Shown piece after piece: positions 1 through 7,314 of a stretch of DNA of 64,000 nucleotides; the stretch's first letter is position 1; the number at the start of each line of letters is the position of its first letter. A program made the translations under genes and the position numbers. The stretch is from Brotaphodocola catenula. GTDB taxonomy: Bacteria > Bacillota > Clostridia > Lachnospirales > Lachnospiraceae. The notes under the pieces are model-generated. The model did not search any database. It saw only the letters and a list, made by a program, of their open reading frames with translations, and had not been told where the DNA came from. Location of the stretch: positions 1-64,000 of the forward strand of contig JAJEPU010000017.1 in NCBI GenBank assembly GCA_020686985.1, given 5' to 3'.

Positions 1-630
1 AATCATATTTTCATCCCCTATGATAGGGACAAGGTCTTCCTTCATAAACACCGGAATGCCGAGCTTATGTGCCTGGTTCGTCAGAGACCATGCCCATTCC
101 GGCTCCGTATGAATCTTCCTGCTCTGAGCTCCGGTCATGGTGCCCACAACGATCCAATTGATTCCGGAAAGGTCAACTGTGCCGGGATCGTCGAATAACG
201 GCTCAAAGGTAACATGGTAATGTTTTGCTCTAACGTTTTTCCGAAGGGCGTCGATACGCCACAGTTCTGCTTTTCTCGTCACCGTAATGCCAAACCATGC
301 GTTTTCCAGATCGGTATCAAAATCCAGCAAATCAGGTCGCTTGGTAAGGAACAGGAACTGATGCTGTGGATTTTCACGGATCTTTGCAAATACCTCATCT
401 CTCCATTCCGGCTTCCATCCGGAGAGATCGCTCATCCCAGTAAGAAGAAAGTTCTGCGGACGTTTCTTTTCCATCATCTTGAGCTTACCCGGAAAGAATT
501 CAGGGTCAGCGAAGTCATCAATCATATGCCAGCGTTTCACGTTGTTGCGAGCATAGCAATATGCACACCCCACTGTGCAGCCAATGACGATATTCATGTT
601 CTGAATCTGATCTTTGATACAAATACTCAT
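1..630 (-). CDS. Radical SAM / DUF5131-like protein, probable 'mobile pair' protein A (C-terminus off the edge)
   Basis: The reading frame starts at ATG 630-628 and is open to the window edge, giving 210 visible residues. A CX3CX2C iron-sulfur motif (C18, C22, C25, in GCTVGCAYCYARN) marks it as radical SAM-like, and the body resembles DUF5131/Gp37-Gp68 proteins. The start overlaps the marR stop by 4 bp (ATGA), so the two are translationally coupled. From memory of NCBI family names, this MarR plus two radical SAM genes arrangement is called the radical SAM mobile pair system; the partner (protein B) would lie beyond position 1. Substrate and function are unknown. I am confident of the fold class and less sure of the A/B assignment. 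Confidence 0.75.
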   Translation of the reverse strand, partial: MSICIKDQIQNMNIVIGCTVGCAYCYARNNVKRWHMIDDFADPEFFPGKLKMMEKKRPQNFLLTGMSDLSGWKPEWRDEVFAKIRENPQHQFLFLTKRPDLLDFDTDLENAWFGITVTRKAELWRIDALRKNVRAKHYHVTFEPLFDDPGTVDLSGINWIVVGTMTGAQSRKIHTEPEWAWSLTNQAHKLGIPVFMKEDLVPIIGDENMI

Positions 631-1064
631 GACTTCTGCCACTCCTCAAGATTCTTTCTGATGCGGTCGAGGCATTCCTCAAACCGGGTAATTTCTTCCT
701 CTGAAAAACCTTTGTAGTAAATACTGCCCATCTCATCAGATACAGAATCGTACTCGCCCTTTAAGGCATGTGCTTTCTCAGTCAGAAACAGGAGTGTTTT
801 CCTTTTGTCCGTTTTAGACTGAACACGGCTTATCAGCCCTTGATTTTCCATTCTTTCCAGCATCGTAGTAAGAGATGTTATCGCTAATCCGCATTTAGTC
901 GAGAGTGACCTGATTGAGATACCATCCTCCTGCCACAGCACATAAAGAATACGTCCCTGGGCTCCATTAAACGCATCAATATTCTTTTCGCTGAGAATCT
1001 TCTCGAAAATCCGGTCTCCAAGCTGTTTTATTTTGGTGACAAGAAATCCTCCATTCATTTCCAT
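627..1064 (-). CDS. MarR-family transcriptional regulator of the radical SAM operon
   Basis: A 145-aa protein with the MarR winged-helix layout: a recognition-helix region (STKCGLAITSLTTMLERMENQGLI) and a basic wing (SKTDKRKTLLFLTEKA), followed by a C-terminal dimerisation helix. It is the first gene of an operon with the radical SAM gene, coupled through an ATGA overlap. A perfect 14-bp inverted repeat covers its promoter spacer and ribosome binding site (1071-1112), so it very likely represses itself and the downstream gene. The start at 1064 is supported by an AGGAGC 6 nt upstream, inside the repeat. The ligand that relieves repression is unknown. Confidence 0.88.
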   Translation of the reverse strand: MEMNGGFLVTKIKQLGDRIFEKILSEKNIDAFNGAQGRILYVLWQEDGISIRSLSTKCGLAITSLTTMLERMENQGLISRVQSKTDKRKTLLFLTEKAHALKGEYDSVSDEMGSIYYKGFSEEEITRFEECLDRIRKNLEEWQKS

Positions 1065-1070
1065 ACAAAA

Positions 1071-1123
1071 GCTCCTATATAGTAGTTTATTAAAAACATA
1101 CTATATAGGAGCTTTATTGTCAA
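1071..1123 (-). promoter_or_regulatory. marR promoter with perfect 14-bp inverted-repeat operator
   Basis: On the minus strand TTGACA (1123-1118) and TATGTT (1100-1095) are separated by exactly 17 nt. A perfect inverted repeat, arms gctcctatatagta (1071-1084) and its complement (1099-1112), places one arm in the promoter spacer and the other over the ribosome binding site. A MarR dimer pair bound here would block transcription; the RNA hairpin could also mask the ribosome binding site. Confidence 0.75.
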
Positions 1124-1179
1124 GAGTTTATATGTCTTAATAGGTAAATTCCGTTTTTTCAATTCTCCAAACCTGTAAT

Positions 1180-1647
1180 TTATCTCTCTGGTAATTCCAT
1201 TTCATCATTCATTTTTACAAATCCATACTTTTCATACAATGGTCGCCCCATATCAGTTGCTTCTAATGAAATAGCTGTAATGCCCTTGCTTTTAGTATCT
1301 CTAATCAGCATATCTAATGTTTTATAAGCAATTCCCAGTCTTCTATATTCAGGATTAGTATACATATTCATGATATAAGCCTTGTTTCCACTTGGATTGT
1401 GGTAAGTCGGCATTACTTGAAAAAAACTAACACCACCAGCCCCTACAAAACGATTTTCATCAAAAACCAAATATGCAATATGAGATCTGTCACAAAGAGC
1501 TTTTTGATAATAATTATAAGATTGTCTTTCAACTTCACTCATATCAGTATCAGCAGAAAGTTTATTAGCTGCTCTTAATACCTCTATTCTTGTTTCTGTC
1601 AATATATCTATATCTTCAAGCGTTGCTCTCTTGTATGTTAAATTCAT
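1180..1647 (-). CDS. GNAT-family N-acetyltransferase
   Basis: A 155-aa single-domain GNAT protein. The acetyl-CoA binding region is visible as EYRRLGIAYKTLDMLI, an R-x-x-G-I-A variant of the usual motif A, preceded by the strand IMNMYTNP and followed by LEATDMGRPLYEKYGF, a typical GNAT C-terminus. The start has a good AGGAGAG at about 9 nt. It stands alone between the marR operon and tnpV, in AT-rich DNA that fits mobile-element cargo. Family members acetylate small molecules, antibiotics or proteins; nothing here fixes the substrate. Confidence 0.82.
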   Translation of the reverse strand: MNLTYKRATLEDIDILTETRIEVLRAANKLSADTDMSEVERQSYNYYQKALCDRSHIAYLVFDENRFVGAGGVSFFQVMPTYHNPSGNKAYIMNMYTNPEYRRLGIAYKTLDMLIRDTKSKGITAISLEATDMGRPLYEKYGFVKMNDEMELPER

Positions 1648-1769
1648 ATCGTATTCTCTCCTACAAATTCAAATTTATCTCTTTATCGTAATTATATACA
1701 TCAACTACCTACATTGTAAAGCCAAAAAGCAAGCCATTTTCAGACTTGCTTTCCACCATATCACTTTCC

Positions 1770-2144
1770 TTATTGATAAATCATTTCTTTATCCACAATC
1801 TCCCTTGCACACGATTGTATATTGTTCATTCTCGCTACCCATTCCATCTGATTTTCTGCCTTTAACTGTTCCGTGATCCCATGTGCCTGTTTCATCTGCT
1901 CTACAACCCTTTCAAAGCGTTCCTGTGCCTGTTCTTCTATATCAGCCAAATAATCATTCAGTTTTCCACTTGTAAGTAAATTCAAATATACACTCCTGCG
2001 ATATTCTTTCAGATAGCGTAAATGTCTTTGTCCCCATACGCCTACAAACCTCTGTTTTTCCTCCGGCAAGGTAAGACAGGGGATAAGATAATCCCCATGT
2101 CTGATATAAGTGCCGCCTATTTCTTCAAATATTGTTTTCTTCAT
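1770..2144 (-). CDS. tnpV: TnpV-type transposon-encoded protein
   Basis: A 124-aa protein beginning MKKTIFEEIGGTYIRHGDY, which I recognise as the TnpV family found in Tn4451-like and other clostridial mobile elements; its biochemical role is not established. The middle is rich in charged helices (DYLADIEEQAQERFERVVEQM). I chose the ATG at 2144 because AGGTGG lies 7 nt upstream; the GTG four codons earlier lies within that site. It lies 17 bp downstream of the relaxase gene, probably in the same transcript. Confidence 0.75.
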   Translation of the reverse strand: MKKTIFEEIGGTYIRHGDYLIPCLTLPEEKQRFVGVWGQRHLRYLKEYRRSVYLNLLTSGKLNDYLADIEEQAQERFERVVEQMKQAHGITEQLKAENQMEWVARMNNIQSCAREIVDKEMIYQ

Positions 2145-2161
2145 AATCGTTTCCACCTTTC

Positions 2162-3592
2162 TTATCGTTCTCTATCCATAGATTTTTTCTTGACTGACCG
2201 TTTCGGCTGCTGTCTGCCTTCCTGCTGATAGCGGTGCAGCTTTTCCAGTACACTCGCTTTTTTCGGCTGTTCTAACGTTTTCTCTTTCTTCTGTTCCGTC
2301 TGATTTTTCCATGCCCTTAGTTCTTCGTTGTATTCTATAATCAATTCTTCTGCCTTATTATAAACCTTCTGAAAGGCTTGCACATTGGGATAGCCTTCCC
2401 GCTTTACTATCTGTTCCAAACTCTTGTGCAGACGTTTCTCCAAATCCTCTAACAGTTCAATTTTCCCCTCCAAAGATTTTCGCTCTTTGCCTTTAAATAG
2501 TCCTCGTAACTGTGACAGTTGCTTTTTCAAAGAAGAAATATCCTGCTGTGTGCGTTTTATCTCCATGGACTGTCTCTGCAATTCATACATGAGCTTCTGC
2601 ATATCTTTCCATTCCTGCAAATCAATCTTTGGTACAGGTTTAGGCGGTAGTTTAAATTTGAAAATTACTTCCTGCAAAAAGTCCTTCGCACCTCGGATAA
2701 TCTGACGGAACATATCCGGCAGCCAACCGTGTGTCCTGATAGATTGCAGCGTTTTGTCTGCGATTTTTTCCTGCTTGATCTTCAAAATATCTTCTTCGGG
2801 AACGCCCTCGACTAATGCCACATCAACTGTCCGATTCCATTCCTGCCTTGCCGCATTGTCTGCCTTTATCTCCTCTGCTTTCGGATTGTTCTTTCCTATT
2901 TTCTTGGTTGCCAGATATACGCCGCCCTGTTGGAATACGGATAGTTTTTCTGATTCCTCTTTTACATATCGGTTGATCGTATCGGTAAACAGTTCCTTGA
3001 CTTCTTTGGTAAAGGCTTTATTCTTAAACCATTCATCCTTTTTCGTGAAGATATGGCTTTCATAAACTTCCCCTTTGGGGATAATACTGCATCCCGCCCG
3101 AAGATTGCCCTGCTCGTCTAAAACCTCTTTCTTTGTGCGTCTATGCTTCCCCTGCTCATCATAAAACATATTTCGGGTAGCAATCTTTACTTCGGGTTGT
3201 TCTAACATTTTTCGTTCACTGAATACCAGATGAATATGATAATTCGTCTTTGCCTTGTTGTGATGAAGGGCAGCACTGCACTCCACACCATATCTTTTAT
3301 GAAAACTCTCCGTAAAAAGCCTTACCACATCATCTGCCCTGTACTGAACAAAACTTTCGGGAAGTGCAATGATAAATTCACGCCCTTCAATACATTTCCC
3401 TGCTGAACCACTCGCCTTAAAATCCAACTGATTTTCTCTTGCGAGATTTTTCCAAAACTCCGGTGTTGCCCCTTCTGTCTGATAGGTCGCATAGAGATAT
3501 TCCTGTCGTTTCGGATTGGAGATATAATCAATCCTTCCTGCCACATTGGACAGCTTGCTTTGTCTGATAAATGAATGTCTGCCTATAAGCAT
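2162..3592 (-). CDS. MobA/MobL-family relaxase
   Basis: The enzyme that would nick the IME at oriT and pilot the strand into a recipient. The N-terminal part carries the MobA/MobL signature (HHNKAKTNYHIHLVF, residues about 110-124) with the metal-binding histidines, preceded by SNVAGRIDYISNP. A coiled coil follows (about 335-430, QRQSMEIKRTQQDISSLKK) and the tail is basic. The open frame extends 51 codons upstream, but homology begins at HSFIRQSKLSNVAG, so I start at ATG 3592. That ATG abuts AGGAGG, leaving almost no spacing; the in-frame ATA two codons later is better spaced, so the exact start is uncertain. Confidence 0.85.
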   Translation of the reverse strand: MLIGRHSFIRQSKLSNVAGRIDYISNPKRQEYLYATYQTEGATPEFWKNLARENQLDFKASGSAGKCIEGREFIIALPESFVQYRADDVVRLFTESFHKRYGVECSAALHHNKAKTNYHIHLVFSERKMLEQPEVKIATRNMFYDEQGKHRRTKKEVLDEQGNLRAGCSIIPKGEVYESHIFTKKDEWFKNKAFTKEVKELFTDTINRYVKEESEKLSVFQQGGVYLATKKIGKNNPKAEEIKADNAARQEWNRTVDVALVEGVPEEDILKIKQEKIADKTLQSIRTHGWLPDMFRQIIRGAKDFLQEVIFKFKLPPKPVPKIDLQEWKDMQKLMYELQRQSMEIKRTQQDISSLKKQLSQLRGLFKGKERKSLEGKIELLEDLEKRLHKSLEQIVKREGYPNVQAFQKVYNKAEELIIEYNEELRAWKNQTEQKKEKTLEQPKKASVLEKLHRYQQEGRQQPKRSVKKKSMDRER

Positions 3593-3660
3593 CCTCCTTC
3601 CCCAGCTCTCGCCGACTTTATTGTGAGTAGGTGCATAGGCACCTGTGTACGAACCTATCC

Positions 3661-3745
3661 GCCTGTCGGCGGTTTGCTCCCGGCAGGGCGAAATACACAG
3701 AGCATAAAACTTTAGTTTTGTGCGATGGGTGTATTTCGCTCTCAA
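3661..3745. other. Candidate oriT of the IME, in the 433-bp gap 3593-4025
   Basis: An 11-bp perfect inverted repeat (gcgaaatacac 3688-3698, gtgtatttcgc 3729-3739) encloses a second small hairpin (aaaact/agtttt, 3706-3719), and a GC-rich imperfect repeat lies beside it (3662-3686). The position, directly upstream of the relaxase gene, is typical of oriT in MobA/MobL elements, and the minus strand reads into CGCCCTG, which resembles the CGCCCT of IncQ-type nick regions. The rest of the gap is AT-rich and holds no supported gene. Confidence 0.5.
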
Positions 3746-4025
3746 TCGCCGAGGGCTGTTTTTGTATTACATAATCTGATTATTACTCAGACTTGCGATT
3801 CCATTTATGGGCGTATCCGCCCTTTTGATCTGCCCGTATCCGGGCTGGTTTAACATCTCCAACACTCCCTTCTGCTAAAAAATAAAATAAATTCAAGAAT
3901 TACACGTATAAGCGTATAAACGTATTTTCCATACTTTTCAGAAACCTGTAATCCCTTGATTTCCCTGATGATATACGCATATACGCTTCTTTGGAAAATT
4001 CTTTTTTATCTGCTTTTCATCCGTA

Positions 4026-5402
4026 TCAACGATAGTTGTCTATGCGTATCTGCGTATGGATTCCTTGAAAGCCTCTGGCATTTTTCCCATTGTCTGAGGG
4101 AATATTCGTAGAATAATGAATGTGATACTTCTTTTCATTTTCTTTTAAGTACCCCGAAAAACTTTTTGCACTCATAGGTTTTTCCGTATTGTCTTCACAC
4201 CAGCGGCAGTATGCCTGATATAAAATTTTAGAAGTTGCCGTTGTATTTTCTTCCAGTCGGATATACCCGGATGACTGCATAAAAGCGATAATGTTATTCC
4301 CAGATTCCATAGCTTCGTGTAGATTTTTCTTTGCACGTTCGCTGATGGTAAAACGGTATTTATTTTTCAGTAATCGTTTCAATCCCTCCAGACACCAAAG
4401 GAAAATATCGTCTGCTTCTCTTTGCAGTTTCTCAATCAGATAGGGATCATCTACTCTGTCCGGCGGCACATCTTTGACCGTAAGGATAATCTGTCTGCGG
4501 TAAAATCCATAGGAACGGTCATGTAAAGCACTCAGACTTCCGTTTCCAAAGCAAAGAAACCTGACATATAAATTCCCCTGTACGCTCTGCTTTGACTTCC
4601 TTTCCAAATCCATCTTATCCTCCAAAGTGACTATGGTTTTAATGTAGTTGGTGTCTTTCAATGCTTCCAGTTTCATATCATCATCCACCATCAAAAGTCG
4701 GTATTCCAAATCTGCCCTTGCAAAACGGTTATGCTCTACCTTTTGAATATTGCTTACATTCATATTCGTTCCGAGAATTTTTCTCATGACCAGACCAATA
4801 CGGGATTTTCCCTCCCCGCCTTTTCCTAAGATAATCAATAACTTCTGTGCCTTGTTGGATGGAATTAAACAATATCCCATATATTCCTGCAAGGTAGGAA
4901 TATCATCTTCCTCCAGCAGTTCTGAAAGGAATTTCATCCACCGTTCCGGCTTTGTTTCTTTCATTTCATAATTTACAGGCAAGCGGTTCAGGCAAAACTC
5001 CTTATTTTCTGTAAAATCTCCATTCAAAAAATAAGTTCCATTATTCACATGGATGCGATCCATTTGCACCGGAAGTTCCTCTGAATAGGCTTCCAGTTTT
5101 AGAACCTCCAAAAGCTGTTTTACTTTCTTGGAAATTCCTTTCGTAAGAACCGGTTTTACCATTCTATAAATTTCTTTTTCTACTTCACTGTCTGGCAGCA
5201 TTCCATCATAACTGAAAAAGATACCGTTGATACACTTCAATGGCATTCTTTGCAGGAAATTTTCACAAAATGCTACTTCATCAATCTGCCCATCCTCAAA
5301 CCATTCCTGAGAGTACGGCTCGGAGTTCATTTCCCTCTGATCCAATGCTTCTTCCAGTCTGTTCCTTGTTGTTTCGTCTATATTCTTCCATTCGTTCTTC
5401 AA
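4026..5402 (-). CDS. P4-type primase C-terminal domain / VapE-like helicase
   Basis: A 458-aa superfamily III-type helicase for element replication. Walker A is GKGGEGKS (193-200), Walker B is LLMVDDDMK, and a downstream FGNGSL fits sensor 1. The N-terminal part (KCINGIFFSYDG) resembles the D5/P4 N-domain. It follows the CHC2 primase gene, so primase and helicase activities are on separate polypeptides. The track start is TTG at 5402, overlapping the primase gene by 107 bp with only a weak ribosome site; ATG 5330 (24 codons in, preceded by AGAGGG) is a plausible alternative. Confidence 0.82.
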   Translation of the reverse strand: MKNEWKNIDETTRNRLEEALDQREMNSEPYSQEWFEDGQIDEVAFCENFLQRMPLKCINGIFFSYDGMLPDSEVEKEIYRMVKPVLTKGISKKVKQLLEVLKLEAYSEELPVQMDRIHVNNGTYFLNGDFTENKEFCLNRLPVNYEMKETKPERWMKFLSELLEEDDIPTLQEYMGYCLIPSNKAQKLLIILGKGGEGKSRIGLVMRKILGTNMNVSNIQKVEHNRFARADLEYRLLMVDDDMKLEALKDTNYIKTIVTLEDKMDLERKSKQSVQGNLYVRFLCFGNGSLSALHDRSYGFYRRQIILTVKDVPPDRVDDPYLIEKLQREADDIFLWCLEGLKRLLKNKYRFTISERAKKNLHEAMESGNNIIAFMQSSGYIRLEENTTATSKILYQAYCRWCEDNTEKPMSAKSFSGYLKENEKKYHIHYSTNIPSDNGKNARGFQGIHTQIRIDNYR

Positions 5403-5973
5403 TTCTTTTCACATCCTTCCCACTATCCAATAAAAATTCAATTCTGTCCTGTAACTCTCCAAACACCAGTAAACCCAGATAGTAATTTATCTTTTCTATC
5501 TGCTGACAGGCTTCTATAAATTCTGCTTTCCATTCTTCCTCTGGTGTTTTTGGTGCATATCTTATTTTCCATTCTTCCAGCAAATGAAGATAATCCGATA
5601 AAATGCGGATACTTTCCCGTTCCCATTCTTCAAATTTCTTTTCGGTCTGGTACAATGTTCTTTTCGGTTTTTCTTTTTTCTTACTGGCATTCCTTTTCTT
5701 TGCGTTATCTGTAAAAATAGGTATCTGAAAATCTTCTGCCAGTTTCTTTGCTGCTTCCAATGGTGCAAGGTGAAAGAAATCCGCCACAAATGTGATCACA
5801 TCCCCTTTCGCACCACAAGCAAAACAGCAAAAGCCTTTGTCTACTTTCATACTGGGATGCCTATCATCATGAAAGGGGCAACAGACCATCCCGTTTTTAT
5901 TGACTTTCAACCCATACTGCTCGGCTGCCTGCCTTGCAGTTACGTTTTCTTTTACTACTTGAAAAATATTCAA
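5296..5973 (-). CDS. CHC2 zinc-finger DNA primase (short)
   Basis: A 225-aa protein whose N-terminus has the DnaG-type zinc-binding signature: CPFHDDRHPS (C32, H35) and CFACG (C50, C53). It lacks a TOPRIM domain, so it is a zinc-finger module followed by a charged helical tail and probably works with the adjoining helicase. I chose TTG 5973 because AAGGAG lies 5 nt upstream and homology starts at NIFQVVKENVTARQAAEQYG; the longer frame to 6048 adds 25 residues without a ribosome site. Confidence 0.82.
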   Translation of the reverse strand: MNIFQVVKENVTARQAAEQYGLKVNKNGMVCCPFHDDRHPSMKVDKGFCCFACGAKGDVITFVADFFHLAPLEAAKKLAEDFQIPIFTDNAKKRNASKKKEKPKRTLYQTEKKFEEWERESIRILSDYLHLLEEWKIRYAPKTPEEEWKAEFIEACQQIEKINYYLGLLVFGELQDRIEFLLDSGKDVKRIEERMEEYRRNNKEQTGRSIGSEGNELRAVLSGMV

Positions 5974-6072
5974 TTCGACTCCTTTAAAATTTTCGTTGTA
6001 TTCTCTCAGAGCCTTTGATATACTGAATTTGCGAGATAGAGTTATCAAAAGCTCTGAGAAGTTGTCCTTGTG

Positions 6073-6333
6073 TTACGCAAGGGCTTTTTCTTTTCCCTGC
6101 TTTTTTGCCTCTCCATTGAAATATCCAGTTTCCTCCCATACTTTACGATCAGAACAGTAATAACTGAATTCATTGGAATCGCCCATCTTCATTGCCACTC
6201 CAAATTTCAAAATTCCCTGCTGTATTCCGATACGAACGTAATGAGCATCTTTTCCGATTGCTTTTGCGATTTCCGTAATTGGCACATTTCTTCCCGTAAA
6301 TGGCGGCAATTCTACATATAATCTTTTATCCAT
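6073..6333 (-). CDS. Small element protein, possible DNA-binding
   Basis: An 86-aa protein. The segment VPITEIAKAIGKDAHYVRIGI looks like a helix-turn-helix and FSYYCSDRKVWEETGYF follows. Similar small proteins occur beside primase genes in Firmicute IMEs, but I do not recognise a named family. ATG 6333 is chosen over the ATG three codons upstream because GGAGG is then properly spaced. It overlaps the Cro-like gene by 8 bp, so the two are cotranscribed. Confidence 0.6.
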   Translation of the reverse strand: MDKRLYVELPPFTGRNVPITEIAKAIGKDAHYVRIGIQQGILKFGVAMKMGDSNEFSYYCSDRKVWEETGYFNGEAKKQGKEKALA

Positions 6334-6535
6334 TTTCCACATCCTCCTTTACAATCTGACTAAGTTCTTGATCTAAAGCTGTAGCAATTTTATATGCCAC
6401 CTGCGGTGTACAGCTCTTTCCTGATATAATGCAGGAAATCGTCTGCCTTGACACTCCACTTAACTCTGCCAATTTCTTAATTGTTAATCCTCTTTCTCCC
6501 ATCAAAATCTGCATTCTAAATACGTTTATCTTCAT
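6326..6535 (-). CDS. Cro-like XRE-family regulator
   Basis: A 69-aa protein that is essentially one XRE helix-turn-helix (LTIKKLAELSGVSRQTISCIISG). It is the first gene of the leftward replication/mobilization operon and is transcribed divergently from a 203-aa XRE repressor, an arrangement like phage cro/cI. A consensus promoter with an operator in its spacer lies just upstream (6583-6611). ATG 6535 has GAAAGGAG at about 7 nt; the longer frame to 6565 runs through that site. Confidence 0.82.
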   Translation of the reverse strand: MKINVFRMQILMGERGLTIKKLAELSGVSRQTISCIISGKSCTPQVAYKIATALDQELSQIVKEDVENG

Positions 6536-6559
6536 TTTATTTCTCCTTTCTTTTTTAAT

Positions 6560-6647
6560 ATGCACTTTTAATGCGTATTTTTATTATATGCACTTATTCT
6601 GCACATGTCAATACTATTTTATATAAATATGTACTTGTAATTCGCAT
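6560..6647. promoter_or_regulatory. Three 19-bp operator repeats between divergent regulators
   Basis: Three related, imperfectly palindromic 19-mers begin atgcac or atgtac and end in a gcgtat, gcacat or cgcat tail: 6560-6578, 6588-6606 and 6629-6647. The second fills the spacer of the leftward promoter, the first covers its likely transcription start, and the third overlaps the -35 box of the rightward promoter. This is what a two-regulator switch needs. Confidence 0.7.
6583..6611 (-). promoter_or_regulatory. Consensus promoter of the leftward IME operon
   Basis: On the minus strand TTGACA (6611-6606) and TATAAT (6588-6583) match both consensus hexamers exactly with a 17-nt spacer. It would drive the Cro-like gene, the 86-aa protein and the primase/helicase genes, and perhaps the relaxase. 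Operator 2 lies exactly in the spacer. Confidence 0.85.
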
Positions 6648-6663
6648 TTTTCTATGATATGAT
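6635..6663 (+). promoter_or_regulatory. Promoter of the IME repressor gene
   Basis: TTGTAA (6635-6640) and TATGAT (6658-6663) with a 17-nt spacer, 17 nt before the repressor start codon. Operator 3 overlaps the -35 hexamer. Confidence 0.65.
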
Positions 6664-6679
6664 AAGCGTGAGGTGAATA

Positions 6680-7291
6680 ATGATGAGTAATGAGAAGTTA
6701 CATAACAATCAAATCGGACTTAGAATCCGTACTGCTCGAAAAGAAAAAGGTATCAACCAAACAGAGCTTGCAAATTTGTTGGGAAAATCGCTTCGTACAA
6801 TCCAAAAATATGAAAGCGGAGAAATCGAAGTTTCCATCGCTATGCTCAATGAAATCGCAAAAGTTTTAGACTGCGAATCCACATATCTTATAGGGTATGA
6901 TGCCGAGAGAAAACCTTTAGAAAATCTTTCTGATATTATGAATTTCTTATTTCAGTTAGATAAGATAAAGGAACTTTGCTTCAATATCGAAGTCAAACGC
7001 CCGCCACATTATGATGGATGGGAATGTGCTATTACTTTTAATGGCAAAGATGTTTCTACGGAGTTAAATCAGGATCTCTGTCTATTCTTGGAAGAATTTG
7101 AGGATAAAAGAAACGAAGTCAAGGACTATCAGACAAGTCTTGAATCTTATCAGAAGTGGCAGGATAAAACACTTGCATATTACGCAAATGCAAAACTGAC
7201 TGAAAAAGAAACAGAAGAGATCTCAAACGAAGAACGAATACGAAGATTTCAAAAAATCATGAACGAACGGTACGGTAAAAAAGAGTCCTAA
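6680..7291 (+). CDS. XRE-family repressor (cI-like), IME immunity/switch protein
   Basis: A 203-aa protein with an N-terminal XRE domain (IGLRIRTARKEKGINQTELANL ... SLRTIQKYESGE, residues about 12-60) and a C-terminal part without the Ser/Lys autocleavage signature of LexA-type repressors. GAGGTG precedes the tandem ATGATG start. It faces the Cro-like operon and is followed 23 bp later by the integrase, so repressor and integrase are probably cotranscribed. It probably binds the 19-bp operators between the two genes. Confidence 0.82.
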   Translation: MMSNEKLHNNQIGLRIRTARKEKGINQTELANLLGKSLRTIQKYESGEIEVSIAMLNEIAKVLDCESTYLIGYDAERKPLENLSDIMNFLFQLDKIKELCFNIEVKRPPHYDGWECAITFNGKDVSTELNQDLCLFLEEFEDKRNEVKDYQTSLESYQKWQDKTLAYYANAKLTEKETEEISNEERIRRFQKIMNERYGKKES

Positions 7292-7314
7292 TTTTTAAGG
7301 AGGATTTTTAGAAT

